Origin: Onchocerca lupi
Taxonomy: Eukaryota; Nematoda; Chromadorea; Rhabditida; Onchocercidae
Reading direction: 5' to 3'
NCBI GenBank assembly: GCA_028564675.1
Contig: JAOVVO010000004.1
Coordinates: 434,001 to 498,000, forward strand
DNA: 64,000 nucleotides
Positions 48,001 through 60,800 of the stretch are shown here, piece after piece. How positions within the stretch are numbered: the first letter of the stretch is position 1; the number at the start of each line of letters is the position of its first letter. The position numbers and the translations under genes are program-made. Below the pieces are notes generated by a model. It was not told the origin of the DNA. It saw only the letters and a program-made list of their open reading frames with translations, and searched no databases.

Positions 48001-50639
48001 ATTCGGTGGGGCAATATGAATTTCATTCATTGTTTGTTATTGTTCATGCCACAGTTGACTGTCACTTTACTTTCTATCCTGCTGTTGTCTGCGCATTCAA
48101 TCCATTCTGGAATGTTTCCAGGTTAGATTTCTGGGATTGAATACATCAGGAAGAATCTATCGTTATGGATTTTCGTGCCAGTAATTTATATCTTCTCTAC
48201 GATCTTCTATTCATAGTCTGTCTGCACCTTTTTCTATTGCATTCAGAAATACCATTATTAACATTCAATTATATGCCAAGCATTGCGTCTCTTTTGTATT
48301 TGTTGTAAATTGATGTATTACCTAATCAAAAATCCAGTAATAATTATTAACTGTCCAATTAAACACTTCAAAGCATTTATAAATAGAAACTTTCAGGAAA
48401 TTGCTATTTAACCGTATATTACTTCGTCTATTTCAAACGAGAATTCCTAAAAGCTTTTCAGAAATGTCATTTTATGTCTCCATTTAGCAGTGTTAAAAAA
48501 TCTCAAATTCCTGCTAAACAAAATTTACCGCGGCAAAATTTTCTGGAATTGTTCTGGATTTTCCTAAAGATCAAATGAATTTAACTTAATTTGATGAAAA
48601 CTGTTCTCAGTGGCCCGCAGTATCATGAGCACTGTAGGATCTTATAAGAAAGTTGAGATAAAGAAAAAAGCCGCATCATTTGTACTCTAGTATCCATGGG
48701 TATTGTTATCAGTTGATTATTGATAATATTTGGATGGGAAGAAGAAAGACGACATGAGCAATCAGTATTTTTTGATGGAATGAAATTTCTAACAATGATC
48801 AAGATTGGGAAAAGGATAATGCTGGTTTCGGTGTTGATTTCGCTTATCCTAATTTGAGATATCAGTGGTCCGGATTTTCTAAATAATGTAGAAGGCCGCG
48901 GAAAGTAAGGAACAATATTGAAAATGACGCATTTAATTTCTAAGTGCTTCATGAGAAGTTTGTAGAAATACTGAATTCTTGATCCATCTAAGAATAATTC
49001 CTTCCCATTTTCTTCTCTTTCGACGTTTTTCAAAAACTCCAAAGCATAACATTTGGAAATACAGTAACATTTCTTCCGATTTTTTTATTCCGTTAATTTT
49101 TGACTCACCGAAGTAAGATTGCAATGGCTCGATTTTGGCTTTCGTGAAAATTTCAAAGATTCATTCAGTACATGTAAGTCGACTATATTTATTTATTTAA
49201 ATGCTACAAAGGCAAATAGGAACATGAATTGCTAACAAAATAACAATATGTCTAAAATGTAAACAAATCTCAGGAAGAATGAAGTAATGCACTTTGATAT
49301 CGATTAAATTTCCTGCTTAATGATGACGCATTTTCCATAACTGAACCAAATTAAGTTCCTAAAGTATCAAGAATCATTCATTCATCCATCAGTTCTTAAA
49401 ATATTCTTTAAAATAGATTTATGGGATCTTAAATTTTACATGCGAATGTAATGAACAAAGTCGAGCTTCGTTATGAGGCTCCCGTCTTACGAATTATGAC
49501 ATCTCAAAAAAAAGCCTCAAATTTTTGGTGAATGCAAAAATAATCTATAGATTACAGTGTTTGAAAAGGCGAAATATGAGCACTACAGGACTGAGAACAA
49601 AAGAAAAAGAAAATTGTTGGCTTGGGCCAAGAAATAAATATGTCTAACGTTGCAATATATAATATCCATGCACAATTGTCTCAACTAGTCACACTATCTG
49701 CAGTATAATTTGACTTGTGGAAACTACATATTTTAAAAATTTTGGCCGCATTTTCTTATATTATGAGGTAAATTTCACCTTAAGCTCTCAGAATTATTTC
49801 AATGAGATTCGTTCGAAATTTAATAATTCAGTCAAGACGAAATGATCTGCAAATAACATGACTTCAGTTTTTGACAAGATTTTTAAATTGACAGAGCTGA
49901 GGTAGAAAATTTAATTTTCAGCTCAAAAAATAGGCCTAAACTAATTAGTTTTAACACCAAAAATTTTCGAAAATTTTGCTTTTAAATTAAGATCAAAATC
50001 GAATAAATTCGTTATGAAGATTAATAAAATAATTTGTGTGGGATGACAGAAATATTAAAAATAATTTTAAAAATTCTAATTATAAATACTCACAAACAGT
50101 ACTGAGATCTATTTAAAAATGTACTCGTTCTTATCTCTGGCCTATACTTTATTCAAGATATCTATTCATTCCAGAAAATCCGATTTAAATACTAATGATA
50201 ATTCTTGAACTATAAATAAAATTTATTAGATCTTAGCCCAGTAAGACAAAGCTTAAAATTCAATCAAACCTCATCTTCTGAATGTCTATTTTTCAAGAAA
50301 GTGATTTGGTATATTTTTTTGAGTTATAGTGAACAAAAGCTCTGAAATATGTTTGCCACAAAATTATGCTACATATATTATTATAAAATAAAAACCAGTC
50401 TTTGGCTATACAAATAAGATTTCACGAATTTTCTTTAAAAATTTCTTCTTGCAATTCAAACCGACTGTTGCAATTATGTCCATAACAGCAACAAAATGTA
50501 CTCCTGTCTGCAACACATCTGCGTTGTTTGCAATTGTTCATCGATATCTGCAATCATTGTTGAGTTGATTATCTACTGAGGTTGATAGAAGCAGTTTTTC
50601 ATGTTCCCTTTTCTTGTCACACATTTTCATTGATTTCAA

Positions 50640-50702
50640 ATTCACAGTCAACATGGTAATCCTTTTATCTCGAATAGAGAGATTATCATGTTGGCTGTGA
50701 AT
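50640..50702. repeat. Hairpin, 22-bp arms
   Basis: 50640-50661 and 50681-50702 pair over 22 bases with two mismatches and a 19-base loop (left arm begins ATTCACAGTCAACATGGTAA). The size is like a small-RNA precursor, with no other support. Confidence 0.85.
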
Positions 50703-51178
50703 TAATTTTATGCTGCTTAAAAAGTGAATAAAAAGACAATTTTTTGATTTTCTACGAAATATCTGACCTTCTTTCTTCCTTCCTCTTTCTTACTATTGTT
50801 TAATTCGAGTAATTTTTAAATTATACCTTACTCATTCAAACGAATTATCTTAGAATTCAAGCTTTAACGAGATAGGAAAATGAAAGTGAATTCACCGCTT
50901 GTTGTATCCAGCAGTCTTGCACAAGTGCTTCATTCTTCATGTTCCAAACCGCATAACACCCAACGCGCATATCATCTGACTGTGGTCGATAACATCGCTT
51001 TATCTGTTATTTCGCAACTAACAAATTTTGCATATTTATTAAATTTTATTTGTTATAGAATGTCAAAATTAGGAAAATAAAAAGCGATCAGGGCTTGGGG
51101 AAAAGAATAAATCTTTTCAACGGTGAAAATTAAGAAGACAAACCACAGAGCTTCCATCGAGCAGACTTTTCCGGCATT

Positions 51179-51803
51179 TCACATATTCTCGTCCGTGAAC
51201 ATCGAAACTCGTAAGCTGTTGAGTGGACGATTGTATGCGATGTCGACGTAGCATTCTTCAAATGTTTTACAATTGTGAGCGCATGCAATCACTTTGACGA
51301 TAATAGATAGCGAACTATGAAAACAAGGTTCCTTCCTCCCCTCATCCTGGAAGTTTGATCAAACAAATCCGACCTGAAGTTTCACAGATATGGCTCTCTT
51401 TATAAATGTCCTGAATTTAAATTTGAAATTAGATTTCCGTCATGATTTGATTACCAAAGCAAGCCGTAAAATGAATTCCCCATTTGAAATTACGGTATGA
51501 AAAGAGAGTCGATTCTTGAAAATGAAAAACAGGACTTTTGTTAAGCCGCGGGAGAAGAGGCGAGAGGAGAGAGAGGAGGTGACAAAGGAGAATGAGAAAA
51601 ACCTTGCTAGCCTACCGATGTGTCCTGTGATGTCGGGTGTTCTGTTTTGCACGCTCCAGGAAACTATCAATCAAAGCCGACACATCCGATTCGCTATCAT
51701 CCGCTACCGTATTCCGGCTCAAAGACTTCGTCTGTAGCAGATTGGTAGAGCACAGTAGGACAAGTAGAAAGATTTTGGATAACGTTGATGTTAATGATGC
51801 CAT
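51179..51803 (-). CDS. Candidate small secreted peptide or precursor
   Basis: Two minus-strand exons, 51803-51616 and 51314-51179 (TGA), join in phase to give 107 residues. The N-terminus is a good signal peptide (residues 1 to about 25: MASLTSTLSKIFLLVLLCST then NLLQTKS). It is followed by an acidic stretch (DDSESDVSALIDSFLERAKQ), a basic Arg/His-rich linker (NTRHHRTHR) that could be a processing site, and a short cysteine cluster (CAHNCKTFEECYVD). A strong acceptor (attattgcag) ends at 51826, 22 bases before the ATG, as expected for trans-splicing. The donor is CG-gtaggc and the exon 2 acceptor is ttcatag. I recognise no family; a neuropeptide-type or other secreted precursor is possible. 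Only three cysteines are present in the mature part, so a further exon cannot be excluded. Confidence 0.45.
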
Positions 51804-52625
51804 TGAAGATCAGTTAACAACAGTACTGCAATAATTATCATTATGATTAATAAACTATCGACAGTTATGATCTGACGAAGATCAAATTCAAAATGGTTAA
51901 AGGAAGCTATCAGAATTGGAAATGTAAGAAATTATCAGATTATCGTCAGATATGATCTAAGGAAGATTACGAAGCTTCTTTAAAATGGTTGAATTTGAAG
52001 CAATTATCAGAATTAGAAATGTAGGAAATAGTCGTCTGTCAGTCAGTCGCACACCCTCTCAGACAGTCGACAACTTCGAAATGCAAAATGGAGTTTTGCC
52101 CTTTTATATGTAGTGTAGTGCACTTTAAAGGGCATTTTAAAACAGAAATGAAAAAGGCGAAGTGCTCTTCTATAATGATTCAACTCGATCACTTATTGCC
52201 TCCCAGAAGAGAAGAAAGAATCCTTGTGCGCCAGCCCTCCTTGCAGCACAGACCATTGAAGTGCAGCTCTTAATCAGTTTGTTTATGAATGAATATGTCA
52301 TCTCTAAACTAATTTGCAATCAATTCATCTTTCTTTGTTTTCACTCTTTTTTGGCAATTTACAGACTTGTTTTTATTCACACTTTGCTCTAATTTCCACA
52401 AAACTATGATAAAATGTTCTGAATATCTGAAAATTTATGGCACGTCCGGATGAACTTGCTGTCGAGCAAGCAAGTTGATCTGTTAGTGTCAATTTATACA
52501 GTTATTGCTATGATCATAGCAGAAGGGAATTCGTCCTCGACGAAGCACCGAACTAGCAGATGCCATCTAACACTAAGAAGTTTGCTTGATGAATTGAAAT
52601 GATAAAGTGCGAATTATCATCCTAC

Positions 52626-52666
52626 ACCACCATCACCACCACCACCACCACCACCACCACCATCAA
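52626..52666. repeat. ACC trinucleotide microsatellite
   Basis: A run of CAC/ACC triplets with two CAT interruptions, about 13 units. Confidence 0.95.
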
Positions 52667-55600
52667 TTATACCTCAACAAAATGCACTTTTTGGGAAGTT
52701 GTAATAACGCTGCGCTTCTCGTAGCGTAGGAGCGATGATAGTAACGTCTCAGCAGCAGCTATCTCCATCCATCCATTCCATGGACGGACCATCAGAAGAA
52801 ACAGAAGCATTGGGATGAATCCTCAGGATCATGCCAGCAAATATTGCGATCAAGCGAATTACTGTAATTTTATAACGATAGTTGACAGGAGAGAGCTGAA
52901 TCCGTGAAGCACCAGAGGTCAGGTTACACAATTGCGGAATAGTTCGTTGCGGCAGACAAACATCATCATGTCAGGGAAGGCAGTAAGAAGACAAGCAGTT
53001 CAGAGAGACAAACAGACAGACACACGCGATGAACGGGCAGACATACCTCCCACAATGAACTCATAAAAAACAGGGTATAGCAGGCGAGGGGGGATGGAGC
53101 AACAGGTATGTATGTGTCTTGGAATGGAGCAACGATCGCAGACGGCAACTGTGACGACGAGGACGACTTCACGACGACCTTTTGGGAGAAGAAAGAGCGG
53201 TTGACCCCCTCCCTCCAGACATAACAAACTCTACTTGTCCGGTCGGTGGCCCACCCCCAGCCAGAAACAGTAGTTGAATAGATGGTGAAGAGGGAGGGAA
53301 GGAAGGAAGGAAGGAGAAACGGAAATGACGAAATTGTTAGAAGTGGTGGTTAAGAGTTGTCTGAACAGGTGCTGTCGATTCGATGGGAGAGACGGAAGAG
53401 GTAGGAATGAGTAAACAAATTCATGGCAATGAGACACCCGGAAGGAGACATCGACACCGACACCTACCGATGCCGCCGCCGCCGCCGTCGTCCTTTCTCT
53501 CCGAGGAAGGATGTGTCGTCGGTGCGAATTGCCGAAAGCGGTTGCCGCCCGAAGGACATGCCGCGCCATTGTCGCCCTCTTCAATGGAACAGATCGGCTC
53601 TCTGTAATTGAGCATGTCTGGCTTCAAACGCCCATTATCTGCCCGTGAAATACGTGCGTCATCCGTGCCAAAAAAACACTGAATCATCATCTTGTGCCAT
53701 CTTTCCACCAGCAGATGCCTCCTCCCGTACATGGGAAGTTGGATGAAGAATTGTCGTCTTTAACATTGCAATTGACAATGTAATAATGTGCAAGACAGTT
53801 AGTGTTCGTCATCACCATGAGTAGAAATCCAAAAGCAGAACCCCTCAGGACAGGAAATTACGGCGAAGTTTGCGAACAGTTCAACCAAATTTGCTTTGCA
53901 AGAAATATGAATTGCTCCAGAAAGTATCAATAATTACAACAATCTATCAACGGGTATTGTATTGAATCTTTTAGAAGTGAAGGGACAAAGAGACGGATTA
54001 ACTTGATTGATCGGCGATTGTGAAAGTGCTTCACTGAAAATATCTCGGACCAAATTTATGTAATATTGCATCAGCTAATACTCTTAGTCTTTAGTGTCGG
54101 GAAAATTCTCCGCTCAATTGGCTATGCAGTATCGGAAATGATTTATTACCTCTCAATAAAACTGATAATAACAATTCATCATAGCAGAGCAAATTGAAAA
54201 TAGAAATTTGTGGACATAACACAGTGCTGATATTTGCAAATGATGAAAATGAATAGAACGAAAAAGGAATGAATATCTAATTTTCTGCGATTCAGCAATG
54301 TTGCACAACTTTATTCTCATGTCTAATGAATCTTGCGCATGCATAGCTTTGTTAGGTAGTCTGGATATGACTAGGCTGTAAATGCATTTCACTAATGAAA
54401 CTTTTCCGAATAAGAGTCTTTTGATTCTGGGAGACAAAAAACAGTTCTGTTCAAAGGATTCTGTAATAGCATCAGATCTGAAATGATGCAAGCTTTTAAA
54501 TATGCAAGAATTACTATGGCTACCCAAGACTGAAACCATTCAATCATGTATGAGAGTAATTATATGTATATTATCAAGCATAATTCTTCCATTTTTTGAA
54601 ATTCATCAAAATTTATTGGAGTGGAGGTATAGAAGTAAGTTTTGAAGAATGCAGTCAAAAATTTTGGAAAATACAAAAGTGAGCACCGTCAACACAAAGT
54701 ACATGTTTCAAGTCTAGACTTCTTTTCTACTCCCATGGACAAAAAACATTCGCAGGTTCATAAATCATTCGAATATAAATGATTTGAAAAAAATTTTTTA
54801 AAATAATTTCTCTATTAATAAACTAGTTTAGCTACTAATTTCAAGTTTGAGAACAATGCGGTAGAGAAAAGCATAAAAAATTTGCAAACTAGATTTTGCT
54901 ATTCTGACATTTTGTTTTCTGGATAATAGGAAAAACAGTTGCAAATGTTCATGATATAAAATTTTTCGTCACAGTTGAATTGCTCTGCATTTCACACCAT
55001 CGCCCTTCATATTTCCCTCCACCTAAATACAAGATTCACAAGTTCTGGCCAAGCGAATCTGTGAACACAATGATGACATACACTTTTAAGTTTACTTGGA
55101 ATCACTGTCTTTGCATCAATATCATATATTAGTGGTTACAACAGTAACTATAATGGAAATGTAATTATAATGGGAAGAAATTTTAATGGAAAGGAAGGAA
55201 CATGTTCGAGAAGAACGGCTGGAACAATTATCAGTCTAACAAGTGGAACTGTATACGATCCCATCATTGTCACAAATGTTACCAAAGTCGGTATTCGGTA
55301 AGTTCCCTATGGTAGACATTGTAAAAGGTAGTGAAAGGTAAACTAAAATATATCCTATTTTGCTTCTTTCTTTCTTGATTAGGATTAACAGAAACAAAAA
55401 GAAATCGAAAAGATTGCTGATCTCTCTCTCTCTCATGTTTGAGAAAATTAAAAGATGTTCACAGTATATTGAGGAAAAGCATAATCTTTTTATGAAAGAC
55501 GAATTAGTCATTATTTTTTCTTTTGCAATAAATTAAATTTAAAGATCCGGTCCGGATAAGAAGAGTGCGGTTCTTGTATTTTCAGTGATACTGCAATTCT

Positions 55601-57463
55601 TGTATTGCTAAAGAATTAGCACTGTGCAGGAGAAATGGATACAGCATACTCGCGTGAATGGCGAAAGGGGGTAAGTGAGACATAATTGTTTATGTGTCAA
55701 TAGGACAAGGTAGAAAGAGAAGAGGAATTTCAAAATGAGGTCAAATGAACCGTTTGTGAGGTGGTTGTTTTTGTGACATTTATTGAATAGAAGATACAAA
55801 AGTGAGGTGAATAAAAATGTCAAGGATTGAGATTCGGAATTGGAAATGGGTCAAGAGAACTTTAGAAAAATATGTTTCTGAAGGACTGAGATAGCTCAGC
55901 AAATGCCAGCACTATTGATCAAAAATGATTAAAATTTCATGAACTAGTCTTTTCCAAGAAGATCATTCAACATTTGACAAAAAAAAGATATGATGACTTT
56001 TTTCAACTCGAATGACCTCTCTTCCTCATCTCTTCAACTGAATTTCCGTTAATGCATCTTAACATCTGTACCTACACTAGTCAACAAATTCATATACTAA
56101 CCGATGATTTACACCAAATAACCCAGCGATCAATTTGTTTGGATATTCGCCAATAATTGTTCGTAACATAAGGAATAATTGAGTGATCAGTTTATTTGGA
56201 TATTCTCTATAACTGCTTGTAACATTTGTCCCTTTGTATACCTATTACCATTTCACCTATTTTTCTTTGTTCATAACGCTGAACAGGTCTCATATAATGA
56301 AATATTTATATGATCAAATGATCCCTCTCCTCAACGATTTGTAGTTCGCCCCTTCATGTACGTATTCAAATGTTGATATATATCTTTCTTCGTAAATGTG
56401 TACATGAATAATGCATGCATGCACGCATGTATGTTATGTGGACAAGACTAGCTGCATCGTATGCGACAGAAAAGATAGTGCGACGATGCATGATAAATAG
56501 TAAGAGCGAAGCCGTTGAATGACGCAATGTTTTGTTGCGGAGAGTGAGAACAAATGCGAAATGCGCTATTGAGCTTAGACGAGGGCAGCGGCGGCGACGT
56601 CGGCACGAAGAAAATATAACATCGCCAAGGGCGATTAGGGGAGGCGACGATTGACTCGTATGCACACAAATGGCACTGTGAATTCGGTTTCGGGCAAGGA
56701 AAGGACATTCCTCGCAAGTATTCAAGTGGTACAACAATCAAGAATGGAAGGGAACAATTATGATGTGGTAGTAGCCTCTCTCTCTTCATTGCAAACTCCG
56801 AAACAGGTTCCGGGATCTGCAACTCTTTCGGCTTTTAGCGCTGAATTAGCTCATATATGTTTTTGAGCTGTGGAAGGATAAATCCCTTATGCGGAATAAA
56901 TCTTTATTTTCAATTACTTCCCGACTTACTAAATCAGTTTAGTCTAGTTCGAACACTGATTTAAATCGAAAATTTTGACTTCTTCAAATCAAATCAGATA
57001 AATATGTGCACTTCGTAAGCAACGATGCGAACATATCAAACATTTCGCAACAGATGCTACTTATACATTTACCAATCTGTCTTCTAGATAATTCCTCCTC
57101 TTGGCAAGGAAGTCGCTAATAAACAAAAGTAATGTTTCGGTAGACAATGATATCTCGCATTAATTTAACTGCCTTATTTTCTTCACGTCTGCTTAGAAGG
57201 CGGATTCTCTTGTGTGCAGATTAAAATGCAAGAATGTACTCAGAAAATAACTTTTCAAATTGCCTGACTTTTGAAGTGTGATGCTACTATCCTAGAACTT
57301 CCTGCCATCAATAGAAATGCTTTGATAAGTTGCTGAAATTTGAAACCAGTTCCTATGCATCTGTCATTGAATCGTGCGTCAGCAAAATAAATTTGATCTT
57401 CTGATCCTCAAAGTGTGTATTAAAATAATTATTTAATGTAATACTTCCCAAAAATTTCATAGT

Positions 57464-57656
57464 TTAGTGATAGCTAACGTTTTTTGGAACTCGCATTCTT
57501 CATCGCTAATTATCACCATAATTATTTTGATTTTTTTATTATCAAAATATTTTGATTTGTTTATTATCATTTTTTGTAAAATATTTTGATTTGTTTAATT
57601 ATCACCATAATTAGCGATGAAGAATGCGAGTTCCAAAAAACGTTAGCTATCACTAA
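57464..57656. repeat. Perfect inverted repeat, 50-bp arms
   Basis: 57464-57513 and 57607-57656 are perfect inverted copies (ends TTAGTGATAG and CTATCACTAA) around a 93-base AT-rich loop that itself holds repeated TATTTTGATTTGTTTATTAT-like stretches. The perfect arms suggest a young foldback element (MITE-like) or a recent template-switch event. A clear target-site duplication was not seen. Confidence 0.95.
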
Positions 57657-57755
57657 TATTAGCCCAAATAGAAACTTTAATGAGCTTACATATATATACA
57701 TATATGTTCTTTCCATAATTTTTACTCTTAAATCGCTATGAAAATTAAGTATGAA

Positions 57756-57817
57756 AATATTCTCCAACTTTTTTGACTTTATTGTACCAAATGTAGTCAA
57801 AAAAGTTGGAGAATATT
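57756..57817. repeat. Perfect hairpin, 23-bp arms
   Basis: 57756-57778 and 57795-57817 are perfect inverted copies (AATATTCTCCAACTTTTTTG then ACT) around a 16-base loop. It lies 100 bp from the larger inverted repeat. Confidence 0.95.
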
Positions 57818-60800
57818 CAAAACCATCTCAGCCAAAGCTATCAAATTATGAAAGCATTGAAGATTAACAACAGAAAATAAATGACATCAGTTCATGAATA
57901 GTAGAAAAAAAAAAAACAACGAAAGAGATCACTAGAGAGGTTTCTTATTCAGTATCAGTCCCACAACATATTTCCTTGTATTTTTCAGTTTCAATTTTAC
58001 TTCCTATTGCCTGTCAGGTTTTTATTTAAACTAAATAGTGAAATGTTGGATTTATTTGAAGCAAAAACAGGAATAAGCTATTAGTTTGAATAAACACAAA
58101 AATATTTTGAATATTGTCTTTTTTACATTCTTCCAACAGAATACAGACACTGCTAAAATGATACACAAACTATATTCATATCTGGGATCATTCTTGACTT
58201 TATGTAAATTGATAGTTTAAGTAATATTGAAAATTTTCTTATTAGTTTATGGCACAATTGTGCAGTGGCTAATGAAATCATGTTAGCAATCCGATGTTCT
58301 TTGAAGAAAGGCCTTTCATTCATAGATAATTTCTGAATTTTGGGATAAGTGATCTTTTTTGAGTTGTTCATCGCCTGTGGTGATAAGCATATACACAAAC
58401 GATATACACGATTAATAGCATAACACCAATGTTTCACTTGTTCCGATATTTCCCATTCCATAAGTTTATTGGCAAAAATAGAAAAAAAACAAGAAGTAGC
58501 AAAAGAAGCATCACTGATCGACTTGGAATGAAGGAAAACAACTACAAGTACTGAAGTATCTATCATGAAGTATCATTCATCCATACACATTACTCTGTTT
58601 TATGGTGTACGATACGGAATTCTTGTTTTCTCTTTTTTTTTTTTTTGTTCAGAACTACTGATTACTGATAAGCCACCAGTGAAAAAGTGAGACTAATTGA
58701 GAAACTCGTTTCTCTGAGTAATGTAACTGTCCATTATTTATTACAAGCTAAAAATAGTTAGATAATTACAAGATACTTTCTCATGACGCAACTCTAAGAT
58801 TGAAAGATGCTTAAATCTCATGAATTGTTCCTTCTTATTCTCTCATTGATGCCTAAAGTATTTATTTATATTTCCCTGGAATAAGGAAGATGGAATCTGC
58901 AATTTACTTATAACTGAATGCCTTGAATATCTTTTTCTTGATATGACAGTAGTCATCTTAGTCTAGATTTTATCGCTAAGTCGTATCGCAAGGATCATTT
59001 TAAAATAAGAATATGCCCATATCTATGATGCATTACATTATTAATACCATCGAAATATCTAATTCGTGTGTGAAAAGAACTAAATAAAGATCAAAGACAA
59101 TATAAATAATAGAAAAGTTCAGGTTTAATTCGACGATCAAATGCTATCTGCAGGTTCAAATCCCTTTTATACATGTAATTGGCATGGCGAAAAACAGATA
59201 AAGGACGATTAAATGAGCAACCTGATCTTCCTTTCCCCGTCGTAATTAGTGCTAATTGCCTTTCGCATTACCGTCGTACTTTACGATCTCCTATTTTTGA
59301 TGGAAATTGGTCAAGGCTTTTCTACTCCTTAAATGGGCAACAATTTCCAGTCGCTATTATCGTATTATTCTTCCTGTCCCCATTTTTCATTTTATAGATT
59401 TTCAAGAATATTTGATTTAATTAGTATATTTTGCAAATTTGGGATAAGAATAGTTATCTACATAGAGAGTGCATATTCTCCAAGAAGGCATTTCAGTAAT
59501 CCAAAGCATTTATATCCAGCAACTAGCAATCACAAAAATTCCTCTTTATTCCATTCATTTTGATGCCATTTCATCAACAACTTGAAAAGTAGGTACCGTA
59601 ATCAAACAGATTCTATCGCTCCCTCATACTTCCATTGCAAGAGGGAATGAGTGGATGAAAAAAGTTTGACAAATAAGAATGGACGTAAAATTGATGAACA
59701 GACTTACATTTAGTTATACTGAAAAATGATTGTCAGTACAGAGATATTTGAATATTCATTACCGGAAGAGTTTAAAATGTCAGAAACCATAAAGAAAATA
59801 TTTAATAACAATGTTGATGTGAACAAAAATGATTCTAAGAAGTATCATTCATTTTGCTTTCATTGTCATTTTTAACATTAAATATCATGTCATTTTTTTC
59901 TTTACTTTCCATCAATATTCTCGATCCTTATTGATTCTATGTTACTGATTATATTTTTTATTTAAATGGACATTCCTGAAATTGCTTTCCCATCGTGCTG
60001 ATTTAGGAATTCTGATATAAACATCATGTCATTTTTAACGGAGCACTTTTTTGTTTCCTTAAATATAATCCATATCGTGTTTTTTTTTTTAGTATTTCTT
60101 TTATCACATCGTCTTACTTATGGTACAAACGCAGTCCAGGATTCTTACTTACATCTAAGGTTTGTTGCATTTGTTCCAAATTTCAAATTTTTTTATGAAT
60201 ATTTTATATTTTTAGAAAAATTGAATTGAATATTTTCACGAAAATCTACCCTGAATTAAGTTGATTTATGGAAAACATTTTAATTATTTATTGTCTGAAG
60301 CAAAGATATGTGATATAAAATATAGCAGTTATCGTTAAAATAGTACTATGTTATCATAATTGAAAAACTAATTATTGAAAGTGGCTACTAAAAAGAATTC
60401 GACAAAGGCTAAACGAGTGAATGAGTTCCTTAAAAAAAGTTACGGCGCATTTTTTCCGAAACTTCGACTTCTTAAAAACATTCTAATATGCTTAAGATAC
60501 TTTTTAGAATTTTAAATTTCATTTATCACATCTTTGAATCGAATTCGTATCATGCACAGCTAAATTGAAATTTCTCATCAAATTTTTATTTTTTCCATCT
60601 AATTAGTTTTAAGTATGATTAAATAATAATATTTACATTGCCCTTAGAAATCATTTTATATTGCACATCTGAAACAATGAGCAGATGAGATTAACATCTG
60701 CCTTAAATAAGTAATATCCTTGATAAAGGATTTGCCAGGGATATGCTTATCGATTTCAGAAATCTTCCACAATTTTTCGAAAGCAGTCATCTAAAAAGCT

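Larger units (their letters stand above)
40871..51178. other. Long gene-poor AT-rich interval
   Basis: No gene is supported across about 10 kb. It contains the tandem repeats at 44477-44540 and 47932-48000, a TTAA run at about 45624-45647, and a foldback at 50640-50702. A stretch near 44313-44430 is open and less AT-rich on both strands but has no confirming splice context. A 139-codon minus-strand frame at 48623-49042 has no recognisable features. Confidence 0.45.

Noticed and set aside
48623..49042. 139-codon minus-strand open frame
   Set aside because: No domain, no signal peptide, no splice context, and ordinary AT-rich composition.
53231..53732. Several overlapping open frames on both strands rich in Arg, Ser and Pro
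   Set aside because: They arise from local GC-rich, purine/pyrimidine-run composition; no motif or splice pattern favours one.
56366..56822. Two overlapping 120-codon minus-strand frames
   Set aside because: Mutually overlapping, unrecognisable, and in a GC-richer patch where open frames are expected.
58153..58566. 137-codon minus-strand open frame
   Set aside because: No recognisable motif or supporting start/acceptor; likely chance.
59120..59135. GGTTTAATTCG resembling the start of the nematode SL1 leader
   Set aside because: It diverges after nine bases from the leader as I know it and has no donor site after 22 bases.
59150..59165. GGTTCAAATCC resembling a tRNA T-loop
   Set aside because: The flanking bases do not form a T-stem and no acceptor stem or D-arm could be placed.
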